Shown here: piece by piece, positions 9,130-17,157 of the stretch
How positions within the stretch are numbered: position 1 is the stretch's first letter
How the letters are laid out: each line of letters begins with the position of its first letter
Source of the DNA: Mesohalobacter salilacus
GTDB lineage: Bacteria > Bacteroidota > Bacteroidia > Flavobacteriales > Flavobacteriaceae
Direction: 5' to 3'
Length of the DNA stretch: 64,000 nt
Assembly (NCBI GenBank): GCA_003931895.1
Contig: RRZV01000071.1
Location: 45,895 to 109,894, forward strand
Notes under the pieces: model-generated
Seen by the model: only the letters and a program-made list of their open reading frames with translations
Database searches by the model: none
Told to the model about the DNA's origin: nothing
Translations under genes and position numbers: made by a program

Positions 9130-9480
9130 TTATAATCTAAGCAACGAAAACCATACGATATAAGCATTTAAGACAAAAAAGAAAAAAGCAGGAAGAATAA
9201 CAAACAAACCGTCTTTGACCCTAATTCTTACGAGAATACCCAAAAACATCATAAGCGTAAGACCGATAGCTGATATATTCAGCAATAATGTAATCTCTAA
9301 AAAATGACCTACTAAAAGCCCAATGGCGCCTAAAATTTCAAAAACAACTGTTAGTAATGCATATTTTTCTAATCCAAACCTTACAAACTCATTTTTCATT
9401 TTTGTTCCTTTGAAATAAGCTAAGGAATATCCCAAAAATGAGATTGCAGATAATAAAACGCAAAATGTAAATGACGACAT
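9130..9480 (-). CDS. DoxX-like small membrane protein (second of pair)
   Basis: The 116-residue protein has four predicted membrane helices and the DoxX-like signature in which a helix runs into KNEFVRFGLEKYALLTVVFEILGAIGLLVG. DoxX-like proteins are four-helix membrane proteins; some relatives act in thiosulfate oxidation or redox complexes, but most are uncharacterised. It starts on the base after the stop of the upstream paralogue (9481-9828), so the two are co-translated, perhaps as a heteromer. Confidence 0.7.
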   Translation of the reverse strand: MSSFTFCVLLSAISFLGYSLAYFKGTKMKNEFVRFGLEKYALLTVVFEILGAIGLLVGHFLEITLLLNISAIGLTLMMFLGILVRIRVKDGLFVILPAFFFFVLNAYIVWFSLLRL

Positions 9481-9828
9481 TTATATAATTTCAGCTGAGC
9501 TAAGCGCAATAAAAACACTTAACACTAAAAGTATAAGTGATGGTAGTTTTTGTTTCATTGGGTTTCCTGCAGACCAATGGAAGTATTGCGCTGCTGCCAT
9601 AAAAAAGGCCATGCCAACAGCAGCATAAAACACCAATTCTGGATACCAAATCCCAACAACCAGTAAAGTTGAAATTACTGTTTTAGCAAAACCTACAAAG
9701 CTTCTAACTTTCAAGCTTAACCCAAATTGTTCAAATTCTTTTTTAACGTTATGCATTCTTAGTATCCAAACAAAAGCTACCGAAATTGCCACGGCGATTT
9801 GTGCTAAAATTGTGATTGTATCTAACAT
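9481..9828 (-). CDS. DoxX-like small membrane protein (first of pair)
   Basis: The 115-residue protein has four hydrophobic segments and the same KKEFEQFGLSLKVRSFVGFAKTV region seen in its neighbour (NEFVRFGLEKYALLTVVFEI), so the two are paralogues from a tandem duplication. The segment AAAQYFHWSAGNPMKQK near residue 80-95 is the polar loop before the last helix. Function is unknown. It is the first gene of a two-gene minus-strand unit with no spacer between the genes. Confidence 0.7.
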   Translation of the reverse strand: MLDTITILAQIAVAISVAFVWILRMHNVKKEFEQFGLSLKVRSFVGFAKTVISTLLVVGIWYPELVFYAAVGMAFFMAAAQYFHWSAGNPMKQKLPSLILLVLSVFIALSSAEII

Positions 9829-10221
9829 AATGTATAATTTTTCTTAATATAAAGAATATTTTGCATAGAGTTTGCTAGAAATGAATCAATTATTAATTTT
9901 TTATGAAATCCTTAAATGATATTAGTTTTCAGACTTTAATTGTTTACCCGTTTTTGCTTTAGGCTTAGGGATAGTAGCGACATCCTTTTTGAGGTTTGTT
10001 TTTAGTGAAGTTGGGTTTTGTGGGTGCCGCCATAAGTGGCAACCTCAAAAGCCTTACTGAAACTTTACAAATCCCAAAAAGATATAGCGGATAGCCTGTC
10101 TGCCGGCAGGCAGGCCCGTTAAAAGCCCCTAATAAATATTTAAAACTATGATTATCAATATTTTAAAATTTATGGCATAACCTTTGTAAACTAGAATATA
10201 TAACCCTTAAAACTTAAAGTT
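9829..10221. other. Intergenic region holding a structured repeat and a promoter region
   Basis: This 393-base gap between divergent genes has no credible ORF. Most of it is the repeat at 9967-10118. The last 100 bases are AT-rich and include AACCTTTG at about 10180-10187, one base off the -7 consensus, probably the promoter of the downstream secreted protein. Confidence 0.6.
9967..10118 (+). ncRNA. Structured repeat element, copy 1 (Flavo-1-like candidate RNA)
   Basis: The element starts AGGGATAGTAGCG and ends past the block GATATAGCGGATAGCC (10081-10096). Outer stem: 9986-9999 with 10067-10080. Inner stem: 10016-10028 with 10038-10050, loop containing AAGT. Third hairpin: 10095-10114 (CCTGTCT / AGGCAGG arms). 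The copy on the opposite strand at 51345-51505 keeps all three helices with different bases. The pairing G-U in the outer stem exists only if the plus strand is read. I believe this resembles the Flavo-1 RNA motif described in flavobacteria, but could not check. Confidence 0.6.
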
Positions 10222-11415
10222 ATGAAACAATTTATTTTTTTACTCGCAGGGTTTGTGTTTTTCAGTATGTCTGGATGGGCAAATCATTCAAATTCTCAAT
10301 TTGATTTAAATCAATGGAATTATGGACAAGGACAGGCATTTATATTTATGGAAAACGGTGTTGAGTTTTCTGTGTTTAAAGATGGTCAATTTGATTTTTT
10401 TATTCCTGATTATGGACCAAATGTAAGTGTTGGATTTTCAACTTCAAATGTAAGTTTTAGCTTTAATACGGGTTATAATTATAATCCTTATGTGCAATAT
10501 GATAGTTATGGTGCGGTTATTCAAATTCAAAATACCCCAATTTATTACGACCGTTATGGACGCGTCAACCAAATAGGAAATATTTGGATTGACTACAATT
10601 ATTATGGTTTAGTTTCTCAAATTGGAGGAATGCACATCTATTACAGAAACAACGTGTATTGGAGACAGCGTGGTTACATCAATCACTATAACCGTAGATA
10701 TGTATGGCGACATCGACACCAATATTATGCCATACCTGCAGCTCAATATTGCGTGGTAAGTCCAAGACCTTATAGACAATATTATAGTCCAGTGAGGTAT
10801 GTCTATTATAGACCATATCAAAATAATGTGAGACATTTTAATTTGAATAGACAAAATCCTAGGCTTAGAAAAACAACTAACAGGTCAAACCAAAGATATG
10901 CGCAGTCGCCACGAAATAGATCAGAAAGACAAATACGATCTAATGTACAGAGAAGAAACCGAGAAGTCTCAAGAATGCGAAATAGCAGACTTGCAAATAC
11001 TGATAGAAGTAACCTGCGTAGAGATGTAAGCATAGGAAGGAATTCAAGAAACCTTTCAGAGGCAAATACTAGAAATAGTAGAGCAAACTCCATGAGTATT
11101 TTCAGATCTGATCGTGTTGAACGAAATAATGATAACAGTAGAAAAAACAGCTCTGCTAAAAGTTCGCTACCTAATTCTAGAAATGACAGAAGAGTTGCTC
11201 AAAATTCTAGACGAACTGAGCAGGCGCGTAATAAAAACAGAACACCTAACAAGGTTTCAAGAAGAACGTCTGCTAGAAACGACAAAGTAAGCAGACAAAC
11301 TTCTTCAAGACAGCCATCGTTTAACAGAAGTCGTTCGGTGTCTAACAAAAAGATAGTGAGAGCCAATAAGAACAACCAAAGAACTTCTGCCCAAAGCTCT
11401 AGAAGTAGACGATAA
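10222..11415 (+). CDS. Secreted Tyr-rich / Arg-Asn-Ser-rich protein of unknown function
   Basis: The 397-residue protein has a signal peptide (MKQFIFLLAGFVFFSMSGWA). Residues about 90-145 hold three copies of a ~20-residue repeat with the pattern YDxYGxVxQI and an Ile-Tyr-Tyr end. Residues 145-205 are Tyr/Arg-rich. From about 210 to the end the sequence is a strongly basic, disordered Arg/Asn/Ser tract, with no acidic counterweight. The N-terminal part resembles a small conserved flavobacterial family; the tail is unusual. It could bind polyanions (extracellular DNA, polysaccharide), but that is inference. A strong terminator follows. Confidence 0.7.
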   Translation: MKQFIFLLAGFVFFSMSGWANHSNSQFDLNQWNYGQGQAFIFMENGVEFSVFKDGQFDFFIPDYGPNVSVGFSTSNVSFSFNTGYNYNPYVQYDSYGAVIQIQNTPIYYDRYGRVNQIGNIWIDYNYYGLVSQIGGMHIYYRNNVYWRQRGYINHYNRRYVWRHRHQYYAIPAAQYCVVSPRPYRQYYSPVRYVYYRPYQNNVRHFNLNRQNPRLRKTTNRSNQRYAQSPRNRSERQIRSNVQRRNREVSRMRNSRLANTDRSNLRRDVSIGRNSRNLSEANTRNSRANSMSIFRSDRVERNNDNSRKNSSAKSSLPNSRNDRRVAQNSRRTEQARNKNRTPNKVSRRTSARNDKVSRQTSSRQPSFNRSRSVSNKKIVRANKNNQRTSAQSSRSRR

Positions 11416-11438
11416 TTATATTTGATTTTTGGTTTATT

Positions 11439-11473
11439 AAACCCCTTTTGAAAATTTCAAAAGGGGTTTTGTT
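11439..11473 (+). terminator. Terminator of the Tyr/Arg-rich protein gene
   Basis: Arms AAACCCCTTTTGAAA and TTTCAAAAGGGGTTT with a one-base centre, followed by TGTT. It lies 24 bases after the stop codon. The stem is almost perfect. Confidence 0.8.
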
Positions 11474-11517
11474 ATACATCAAATGAATAATGTATTTTAG
11501 CTTCATAAAATGCATTT

Positions 11518-12855
11518 ATGTTAGATTGGGAACAGCTATTATCGCTCAAACGTCTAGGCGATACCACAAAACGCTTACGCAAAGAACAGGACGATACGCG
11601 ATTGGGTTTTGAAGTGGATTACGACCGTATAATATTTTCGTCGGCTTTCAGAAGTTTACAGGATAAGACTCAGGTCATTCCCTTATCAAAAACGGACTTC
11701 GTCCACACCCGATTAACTCATAGTTTAGAAGTCTCGGTAGTTGGTCGCTCATTAGGTCGTCAGGCTGGTAAAGCCATTATTCAAAAATATCCACATTTAG
11801 AAAAAACCTTGGGTTATCAATTTAGTGATTTTGGAGCAATTGTCGCCGCTGCAGCTTTAGCACACGATATTGGCAATCCGCCTTTTGGACATTCGGGGGA
11901 AAAAGCCATCGGGGCATTTTTTGAGCGTGGCAAAGGACAGCGTTTTAAGCCTGAAATTTCAGACTGGGCGTATCAGGATTTGGTTAAGTTTGAAGGTAAC
12001 GCTAATGGTTTTAAACTATTAACCGAGACTAAACACGGTAGTTTTGGAGGCTTACGATTGTCTTATGCCACTTTAGGAGCATTTACCAAATATCCAAGAG
12101 CTTCATTTCCTTTAGAAACTTCAAAACACGTTTCTCGAAAAAAATACGGTGTTTTTAAAGCAGAAAAACCTTTATTTGATGAAGTGGCTGATGAACTAGG
12201 GTTGCAATATGTTAAAAACACATCCTATTTTAGACATCCTTTGGCGTATTTGGTAGAAGCAGCCGACGATATTTGTTATACTATTATCGATTTTGAAGAT
12301 GGTATCAATCTCGGGTTAATTCCCGAAGAATATGCTTTAGAATATTTGTCTAAATTGATTAATACACGGATTGACAAAGACAAATATTATAAGTTATCTA
12401 CGACTAAAAATCGGGTGAGTTATTTAAGGTCTTTAGCTATTGGGCGATTGATTGAGGATGCGGTTGAAGCTTTTATCCAAAACGAAGAGAAGATAAGATG
12501 TGGAGAATTGGACAAGCCATTAATAGAACTTTCACCTTACAAAGCACAAATTGAAGATATTATTCAAATAAGTATAAAAAACATTTATCAAAGCCAAGAA
12601 GTACTTGAGAAAGAAACGGTAGGTTTTCGCGTTATTAGCGAGATTTTAGAACATTTTAGTCAAGCCATTGAAAATAGTAAAAACGATAAAGCGAACCATT
12701 TTGATAAAGTTATTATCAAAGCCTTTTTAAAAGATTTTGAATTTGAAAACTTAGACACTGAATCTTGGTTGATTGAACTCAGTAGTCGAATTGCTTCTTT
12801 GAGTGATAGCAAAGCTTTAGAAATTTATAAAACACTTTCGGGACAAAACTTATGA
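11518..12855 (+). CDS. dgt: Deoxyguanosinetriphosphate triphosphohydrolase (dGTPase)
   Basis: Hydrolyses dGTP to deoxyguanosine and triphosphate, trimming dNTP pools. HD-domain metal ligands are visible: His63/His68 in FVHTRLTHSLEV and the HD dyad His116-Asp117 in ALAHDIGNPPFGHSGE. A later Asp in VEAADDICYTIIDFEDG completes the site. The length of 445 fits the Bacteroidota form. Its stop overlaps the next start (ATGA at 12852-12855), so it is translationally coupled to the GGGP-synthase-family gene. Confidence 0.95.
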   Translation: MLDWEQLLSLKRLGDTTKRLRKEQDDTRLGFEVDYDRIIFSSAFRSLQDKTQVIPLSKTDFVHTRLTHSLEVSVVGRSLGRQAGKAIIQKYPHLEKTLGYQFSDFGAIVAAAALAHDIGNPPFGHSGEKAIGAFFERGKGQRFKPEISDWAYQDLVKFEGNANGFKLLTETKHGSFGGLRLSYATLGAFTKYPRASFPLETSKHVSRKKYGVFKAEKPLFDEVADELGLQYVKNTSYFRHPLAYLVEAADDICYTIIDFEDGINLGLIPEEYALEYLSKLINTRIDKDKYYKLSTTKNRVSYLRSLAIGRLIEDAVEAFIQNEEKIRCGELDKPLIELSPYKAQIEDIIQISIKNIYQSQEVLEKETVGFRVISEILEHFSQAIENSKNDKANHFDKVIIKAFLKDFEFENLDTESWLIELSSRIASLSDSKALEIYKTLSGQNL

Positions 12856-13556
12856 TTGCTCAATCTCATATACTTCAGCAAATTCAACAAAATGTAAACC
12901 TTCAAAAGAAAGTTTTTGCCGTTCTTATTGATCCTGATAAAGTAAAATCAGAGGAGGTAGCTTCAACATTAAATCGACTTCCAGAAGACACTGATTTTAT
13001 TTTAGTTGGGGGTAGCTGTGTTGAAAATCTCAAAACGGATGTGGTGGTTAAAGCTATAAAAGCTTTAATTGATTTACCTGTAATTTTATTTCCTGGTAAT
13101 GTTAACCAAATCACATCAAAAGCTGACGCTATTTTATTTTTGAGCTTGATGTCAGGTGATAACCCAGAATATTTGATTCATCAACAAGTGAAATCGATTA
13201 AGTTTTTAAAGCAATCAACCCTTGAAATTATGCCTACTGGATATATTTTAATAGATGGTGGAAAAACTACAGCAGTGGAAAAAATAAGCAAAACACAGGC
13301 TATTCCTCAAACCGAAATCAATCAAATTGTAAATATTGCTCTAGCCGCACAATATTCAGGAAAACAACTTATTTACTTAGAAGCGGGTAGTGGCGCAAGA
13401 TTTCCTGTTAAACCCGAAATTATAAAAGCGGTTAAACAGCAAATTGATTTACCACTTATCGTTGGTGGCGGCATTAAAACTGAAAAACAACGTCAAATGG
13501 TCTACGAAGCTGGTGCAGATATCGTGGTTATGGGAACAGTATTTGAAGAAATTTGA
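12852..13556 (+). CDS. Geranylgeranylglyceryl-phosphate synthase family protein
   Basis: A 234-residue TIM barrel with the family landmarks: LIDPDK near residues 26-30, VGGS near 55, LFPGNVNQI near 80, YLEAGSGA near 178, and the phosphate-binding VGGGIKT near 205. The family transfers a prenyl group to glycerol-1-phosphate; members in archaea make ether lipids, PcrB in Bacillus makes heptaprenylglyceryl phosphate, and Bacteroidota members are reported to have GGGP synthase activity. It overlaps dgt by 4 bases. Confidence 0.9.
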   Translation: MIAQSHILQQIQQNVNLQKKVFAVLIDPDKVKSEEVASTLNRLPEDTDFILVGGSCVENLKTDVVVKAIKALIDLPVILFPGNVNQITSKADAILFLSLMSGDNPEYLIHQQVKSIKFLKQSTLEIMPTGYILIDGGKTTAVEKISKTQAIPQTEINQIVNIALAAQYSGKQLIYLEAGSGARFPVKPEIIKAVKQQIDLPLIVGGGIKTEKQRQMVYEAGADIVVMGTVFEEI

Positions 13557-13562
13557 CTTTTA

Positions 13563-13622
13563 ATTCATAAATTATCATAATATTATGTGATTTAATTCAT
13601 ATAATATTATGTTTTTATATGA
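13563..13622. repeat. 60-bp direct repeat flanking the DUF4143 ATPase, left copy
   Basis: It is identical to 14805-14864 in 59 of 60 bases (C/T difference near base 14 of the repeat). Inside it, ATTCATA followed by ATAATATTATGT occurs twice. With the next bases it also forms an inverted repeat (AATTCATATAA / TTATATGAATT, about 13594-13626). It starts 6 bases after the upstream stop codon and ends 49 bases before the ATPase start. Confidence 0.85.
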
Positions 13623-13670
13623 ATTATTCTTACATTTGGATATACACATCTTTAATTTTTAGATAAAAAA

Positions 13671-14798
13671 ATGATAAGCCGCACTATTACAGAAAACATC
13701 AAGACCAAATTAAACCGAGGTAAGGCAATCATTATAGTTGGCCCGAGACAAGTAGGTAAAACGACACTCATAAAAGGCTTGATTAAACATGATGACTATT
13801 TATTTTTTGATGGTGATGACCCTGCAACGAGAACCTTGTTAGATACGCCAAATACAGACCAAATTAGAATGCTGCTTGAAAATAAAAAGACTGTTTTTAT
13901 CGATGAAGCTCAAAGAATAAATAATATAGGATTGACTGTAAAAATTATTATAGATCAACTTCAAGAGGTTCAAGTTTGGATAAGTGGTTCGTCTTCTTTT
14001 TTTATTTTTGACGAATTTAATGAGTCGCTTACAGGAAGAAAATGGGAATACAAACTTTTTCCAATAAGTTGGGAAGAATTCGAAAATCACGTCGGTTTTT
14101 TATCTGCAGAAAAGCAACTTGAAGACAGGCTTATTTATGGGATGTATCCTGACGTTATTAACAATCAAGGCGAAGAAATTCAAATCCTTAAGGATTTAGT
14201 AAATAGTTATTTATACAAAGATATTTTGGCATATGGAGGTATAAAAAAACCTGAAGTTTTAGATAAATTGGTTAAAGCCTTAGCGCTTCAGGTTGGAAAT
14301 GAAGTTAACTTCAACGAAATCAGCCAACTAGTAGGCATAGACCGAAATACTGTTGAAAAATATATCTCTATTTTAGAAAAAGGATATGTAATCTTTAAAT
14401 TGCCTAGTTTGAGTAGAAACCTGAGAAATGAAATAAAAAAAGGAAAGAAAATTTACTTTTATGATAATGGTATTAGAAATGCGATAATTGGCAGCATGAA
14501 CAAGATTCAATTAAGAACTGATGTTGGTGCTTTATGGGAAAACTTTCTTGTCGCTGAGAGAATTAAACAAATTGAATACAAAAAAAGATTGGTAAACTCT
14601 TATTTTTGGCGAACTACACAACAGCAGGAAATCGATTATATAGAGGAAATTAATCAAAAACTTCAAGCTTTCGAATTCAAATGGAATCCAAATAGAAAAG
14701 CTAAAATTTCAAAAACTTTTATAAACAATTATAATACCGATATGTTTGTGGTAAACAGAAATAATTTTAGAGAATTTATAATTTTAGATAGTAAATAA
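13671..14798 (+). CDS. AAA-type ATPase with DUF4143 domain
   Basis: The 375-residue protein has Walker A GPRQVGKT at 24-31, Walker B KTVFIDEAQRI near 78-88, and a sensor-like WISGSSSF near 104. The C-terminal DUF4143 half has a winged-helix-like stretch (NFNEISQLVGIDRNTVEKYI) and RTTQQQEIDYI...FEFKW, like a degenerate PD-(D/E)XK nuclease core (Asp, then ExK). The family (COG1373) is abundant, patchily distributed and functionally unknown. The gene lies between two 60-bp direct repeats and between two otherwise convergent housekeeping genes, which points to insertion. Confidence 0.9.
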   Translation: MISRTITENIKTKLNRGKAIIIVGPRQVGKTTLIKGLIKHDDYLFFDGDDPATRTLLDTPNTDQIRMLLENKKTVFIDEAQRINNIGLTVKIIIDQLQEVQVWISGSSSFFIFDEFNESLTGRKWEYKLFPISWEEFENHVGFLSAEKQLEDRLIYGMYPDVINNQGEEIQILKDLVNSYLYKDILAYGGIKKPEVLDKLVKALALQVGNEVNFNEISQLVGIDRNTVEKYISILEKGYVIFKLPSLSRNLRNEIKKGKKIYFYDNGIRNAIIGSMNKIQLRTDVGALWENFLVAERIKQIEYKKRLVNSYFWRTTQQQEIDYIEEINQKLQAFEFKWNPNRKAKISKTFINNYNTDMFVVNRNNFREFIILDSK

Positions 14799-14804
14799 AT
14801 TACT

Positions 14805-14864
14805 ATTCATAAATTATTATAATATTATGTGATTTAATTCATATAATATTATGTTTTTATATGA
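14805..14864. repeat. 60-bp direct repeat flanking the DUF4143 ATPase, right copy
   Basis: It starts 6 bases after the ATPase stop and ends 4 bases before the tadA stop (14869). It matches 13563-13622 in 59 of 60 bases. The left copy likewise starts 6 bases after a stop codon, so each copy occupies the same kind of post-stop position. Confidence 0.85.
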
Positions 14865-14868
14865 TTTA

Positions 14869-15312
14869 CTACTTTCTCTTTTCAAAAAAGAATTTCTTCA
14901 TCAGATGTGAGGCTTTCTGCTCCAAAATTCCTTTGACGACTTTAGTTTTAGGGTGAAGTTGAGTTTGCATAACATCAAAGCCACGCTTATAATCACTGGC
15001 TGCATAAACTAATTTTTTTAATTGACTCCAATACAAGGCACCGGCACACATTTGGCAGGGTTCAAGGGTTACATATAAAATACATTGATTTAAATATTTC
15101 CCGCCGAGGTAATTTGCAGCAGAAGTGATGGCTTGCATTTCCGCATGGGCAGTGACATCATTTAAAGTTTCGGTAAGATTATGTGCTCTGGCAATAATAC
15201 TTTGGTTGATTACAACTACAGACCCCACAGGAATTTCTCCTTTTCCATAAGCAATTTGAGCTTGGTCTAAAGCTTTTTGCATAAAGTAAGTATCGTCAAA
15301 TTCTGTTTTCAT
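14869..15312 (-). CDS. tadA: tRNA-specific adenosine deaminase
   Basis: Converts A34 to inosine in tRNA-Arg(ACG). The zinc site is complete: His56-Ala-Glu58 in TAHAEMQAI and Cys86/Cys89 in LEPCQMCAGAL. The length of 147 residues is normal. A related purine deaminase (guanine deaminase) is the main alternative, but the N-terminal ALDQAQIAYGKGEIPVGSVV is TadA-like. It is divergent from dxs with only 38 bases between the start codons. Confidence 0.9.
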   Translation of the reverse strand: MKTEFDDTYFMQKALDQAQIAYGKGEIPVGSVVVINQSIIARAHNLTETLNDVTAHAEMQAITSAANYLGGKYLNQCILYVTLEPCQMCAGALYWSQLKKLVYAASDYKRGFDVMQTQLHPKTKVVKGILEQKASHLMKKFFFEKRK

Positions 15313-15337
15313 AGTCTAAAAATACAAAATCAAGCCA

Positions 15338-15345
15338 TATCTTTG
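15338..15345 (+). promoter_or_regulatory. Candidate -7 box of dxs, very close to the start codon
   Basis: TATCTTTG fits TAnnTTTG and ends only 5 bases before the dxs ATG (15351). Transcription would begin at or next to the start codon, giving a leaderless or nearly leaderless mRNA. No clear TTTG is seen at -33. Confidence 0.35.
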
Positions 15346-15350
15346 TTTAA

Positions 15351-17108
15351 ATGAAAGAAGAGTATTTAAAAAATATCAACTCACCTGAAGATTTACGTCA
15401 ACTTTCTCATGACAAACTAAATGATGTTGCCGTAGAGTTAAGACAATTTATTATTGATATTGTTTCAGAATATGGAGGCCATCTCGGTGCCAGTTTGGGA
15501 ACTGTAGAATTAACTATAGCATTACACTACGTTTTTAATACACCCGATGACCAATTAATTTGGGATGTTGGACACCAAGCTTATGGGCATAAAATATTAA
15601 CGGGTCGACGCGATACATTCCACACCAATCGGCAATTAGGAGGTTTGTCTGGTTTTCCGTCTCGAGATGAAAGTCCTTACGATGCATTTGGGGTTGGCCA
15701 TAGTTCAACATCAATATCTGCAGCTTTGGGTATGGCTATGGCGTCGCAATTAGAGGGTAATTCTCGTGAACATATCGCTGTGATTGGTGACGCGTCTATT
15801 GCCTCTGGAATGGCTTTTGAAGGGCTAAATCACGCTGGTGTAACTTCTGCAAATCTTCTTGTTATTCTCAATGACAATGCCATAGGAATAGACCCAAGCG
15901 TTGGGGCGCTTAAAAATTATTTAACCAAAGCTAAAATTGGGTATAAACCAAAGCAATCTAATATTATTGAGGCTTTAAATTTTACTTATGTCGGTCCGAT
16001 TGATGGGCACGATATACCAACATTAATCGAAGCTTTTGAAAACCTAAAAAAAATTAAAGGTCCTCGATTTCTTCATGTAATGACTAAAAAAGGCAAAGGC
16101 CTAAAATCAGCAGAAACCGAACAGGTAAAATATCATGCGCCTGGAAGATTTGATAAAATAACCGGAAAAACTTTTCGTAAACCTACAGGTGAAAACAGAA
16201 TAAAATATCAAGATGTTTTTGGTAAAACGCTCCTGCATTTAGCAAAGCAAGATGAGAAAATCATAGGTGTAACACCAGCTATGCCAACAGGGAGTTCTTT
16301 GAAGTATATGATGGATGCTTTTCCAGACCGCGCCTTTGATGTGGGTATTGCAGAACAACACGCGATAACCTTTAGTGCCGGTATGGCCACAAGAGGCTTT
16401 AAAGTTTTTTGCACAATTTATTCAACTTTTCTTCAAAGGGCTTTTGACCAAGTAATTCACGATGTCGCCTTGCAAAATCTACCAGTTGTCTTTTGTGTAG
16501 ATAGAGCCGGCGTAGTTGGTCACGACGGTGCTACACATCATGGCGTTTTTGATATTGGTTTTTTAAAAGGCATCCCTAACTTGGTCATCGCTTCACCTTC
16601 TTGTGCAGAAGACTTAAAAAACTTACTTTATACGGCTAGTTTGGATTTAAAACATCCATTAGTGATAAGATATCCAAGAGGTAAAAGTGATGTAGAACAT
16701 TTGGATATGAAATTTAAAAGTATCTCAATAGGTCAGGCGAATTGTCTGCAAGAGGGAGAAAAGCTAACAATTCTATCTTTAGGTAAAATGCGCAGTATTG
16801 CTGAAAAGGCTATAAAACAATCGAAGAAAAATGTTGGATTATACGATATGCGATTTGTAAAACCTTTAGATACAGTTGCTTTGGACAATATAGCAAAAAA
16901 TTACAAAAAAGTTATTACCCTTGAAGATGGTGTATTAAATGGTGGTTTCGGAGAATCGGTTCGGATGTACTTGGCTAAACATCATTCAGAAATAGAGGTC
17001 AAAACTCTGGGCTTGCCAGACAAATTTATCCCACATGGCAACACCGATGAATTATTTGATAAATTCGGTTTAGGCGTTGATGATATATTGAAAGTTATTG
17101 AATCCTAA
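15351..17108 (+). CDS. dxs: 1-deoxy-D-xylulose-5-phosphate synthase
   Basis: Makes DXP from pyruvate and glyceraldehyde-3-phosphate, the first step of the MEP isoprenoid pathway. The thiamine-diphosphate site is seen as GDASIASGMAFEGLNHAG followed by ILNDN; the N-terminal VGHQAYGHKILTGR and the transketolase-like central EQHAITFSAGMA are also present. The length of 585 is at the short end for DXS but usual in Bacteroidota. It is divergent from tadA and converges with mnmD 50 bases downstream. Isoprenoid supply could feed the GGGP-synthase product encoded nearby. Confidence 0.97.
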   Translation: MKEEYLKNINSPEDLRQLSHDKLNDVAVELRQFIIDIVSEYGGHLGASLGTVELTIALHYVFNTPDDQLIWDVGHQAYGHKILTGRRDTFHTNRQLGGLSGFPSRDESPYDAFGVGHSSTSISAALGMAMASQLEGNSREHIAVIGDASIASGMAFEGLNHAGVTSANLLVILNDNAIGIDPSVGALKNYLTKAKIGYKPKQSNIIEALNFTYVGPIDGHDIPTLIEAFENLKKIKGPRFLHVMTKKGKGLKSAETEQVKYHAPGRFDKITGKTFRKPTGENRIKYQDVFGKTLLHLAKQDEKIIGVTPAMPTGSSLKYMMDAFPDRAFDVGIAEQHAITFSAGMATRGFKVFCTIYSTFLQRAFDQVIHDVALQNLPVVFCVDRAGVVGHDGATHHGVFDIGFLKGIPNLVIASPSCAEDLKNLLYTASLDLKHPLVIRYPRGKSDVEHLDMKFKSISIGQANCLQEGEKLTILSLGKMRSIAEKAIKQSKKNVGLYDMRFVKPLDTVALDNIAKNYKKVITLEDGVLNGGFGESVRMYLAKHHSEIEVKTLGLPDKFIPHGNTDELFDKFGLGVDDILKVIES

Positions 17109-17157
17109 ACTTAGCGAGAGTTAAACAGTTTTAAATTTATAGAAATCAATCCAAAAT

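Noticed and set aside
10609..11093. Antisense ORFs within the Tyr/Arg-rich protein
   Set aside because: They arise from the repeated AT-rich composition, have no promoter or motif, and the sense frame has a signal peptide.
13563..14864. The 60-bp repeats as a transposon target-site duplication
   Set aside because: 60 bases is too long for a usual target-site duplication and no transposase is present; the ATPase is the only gene between them.
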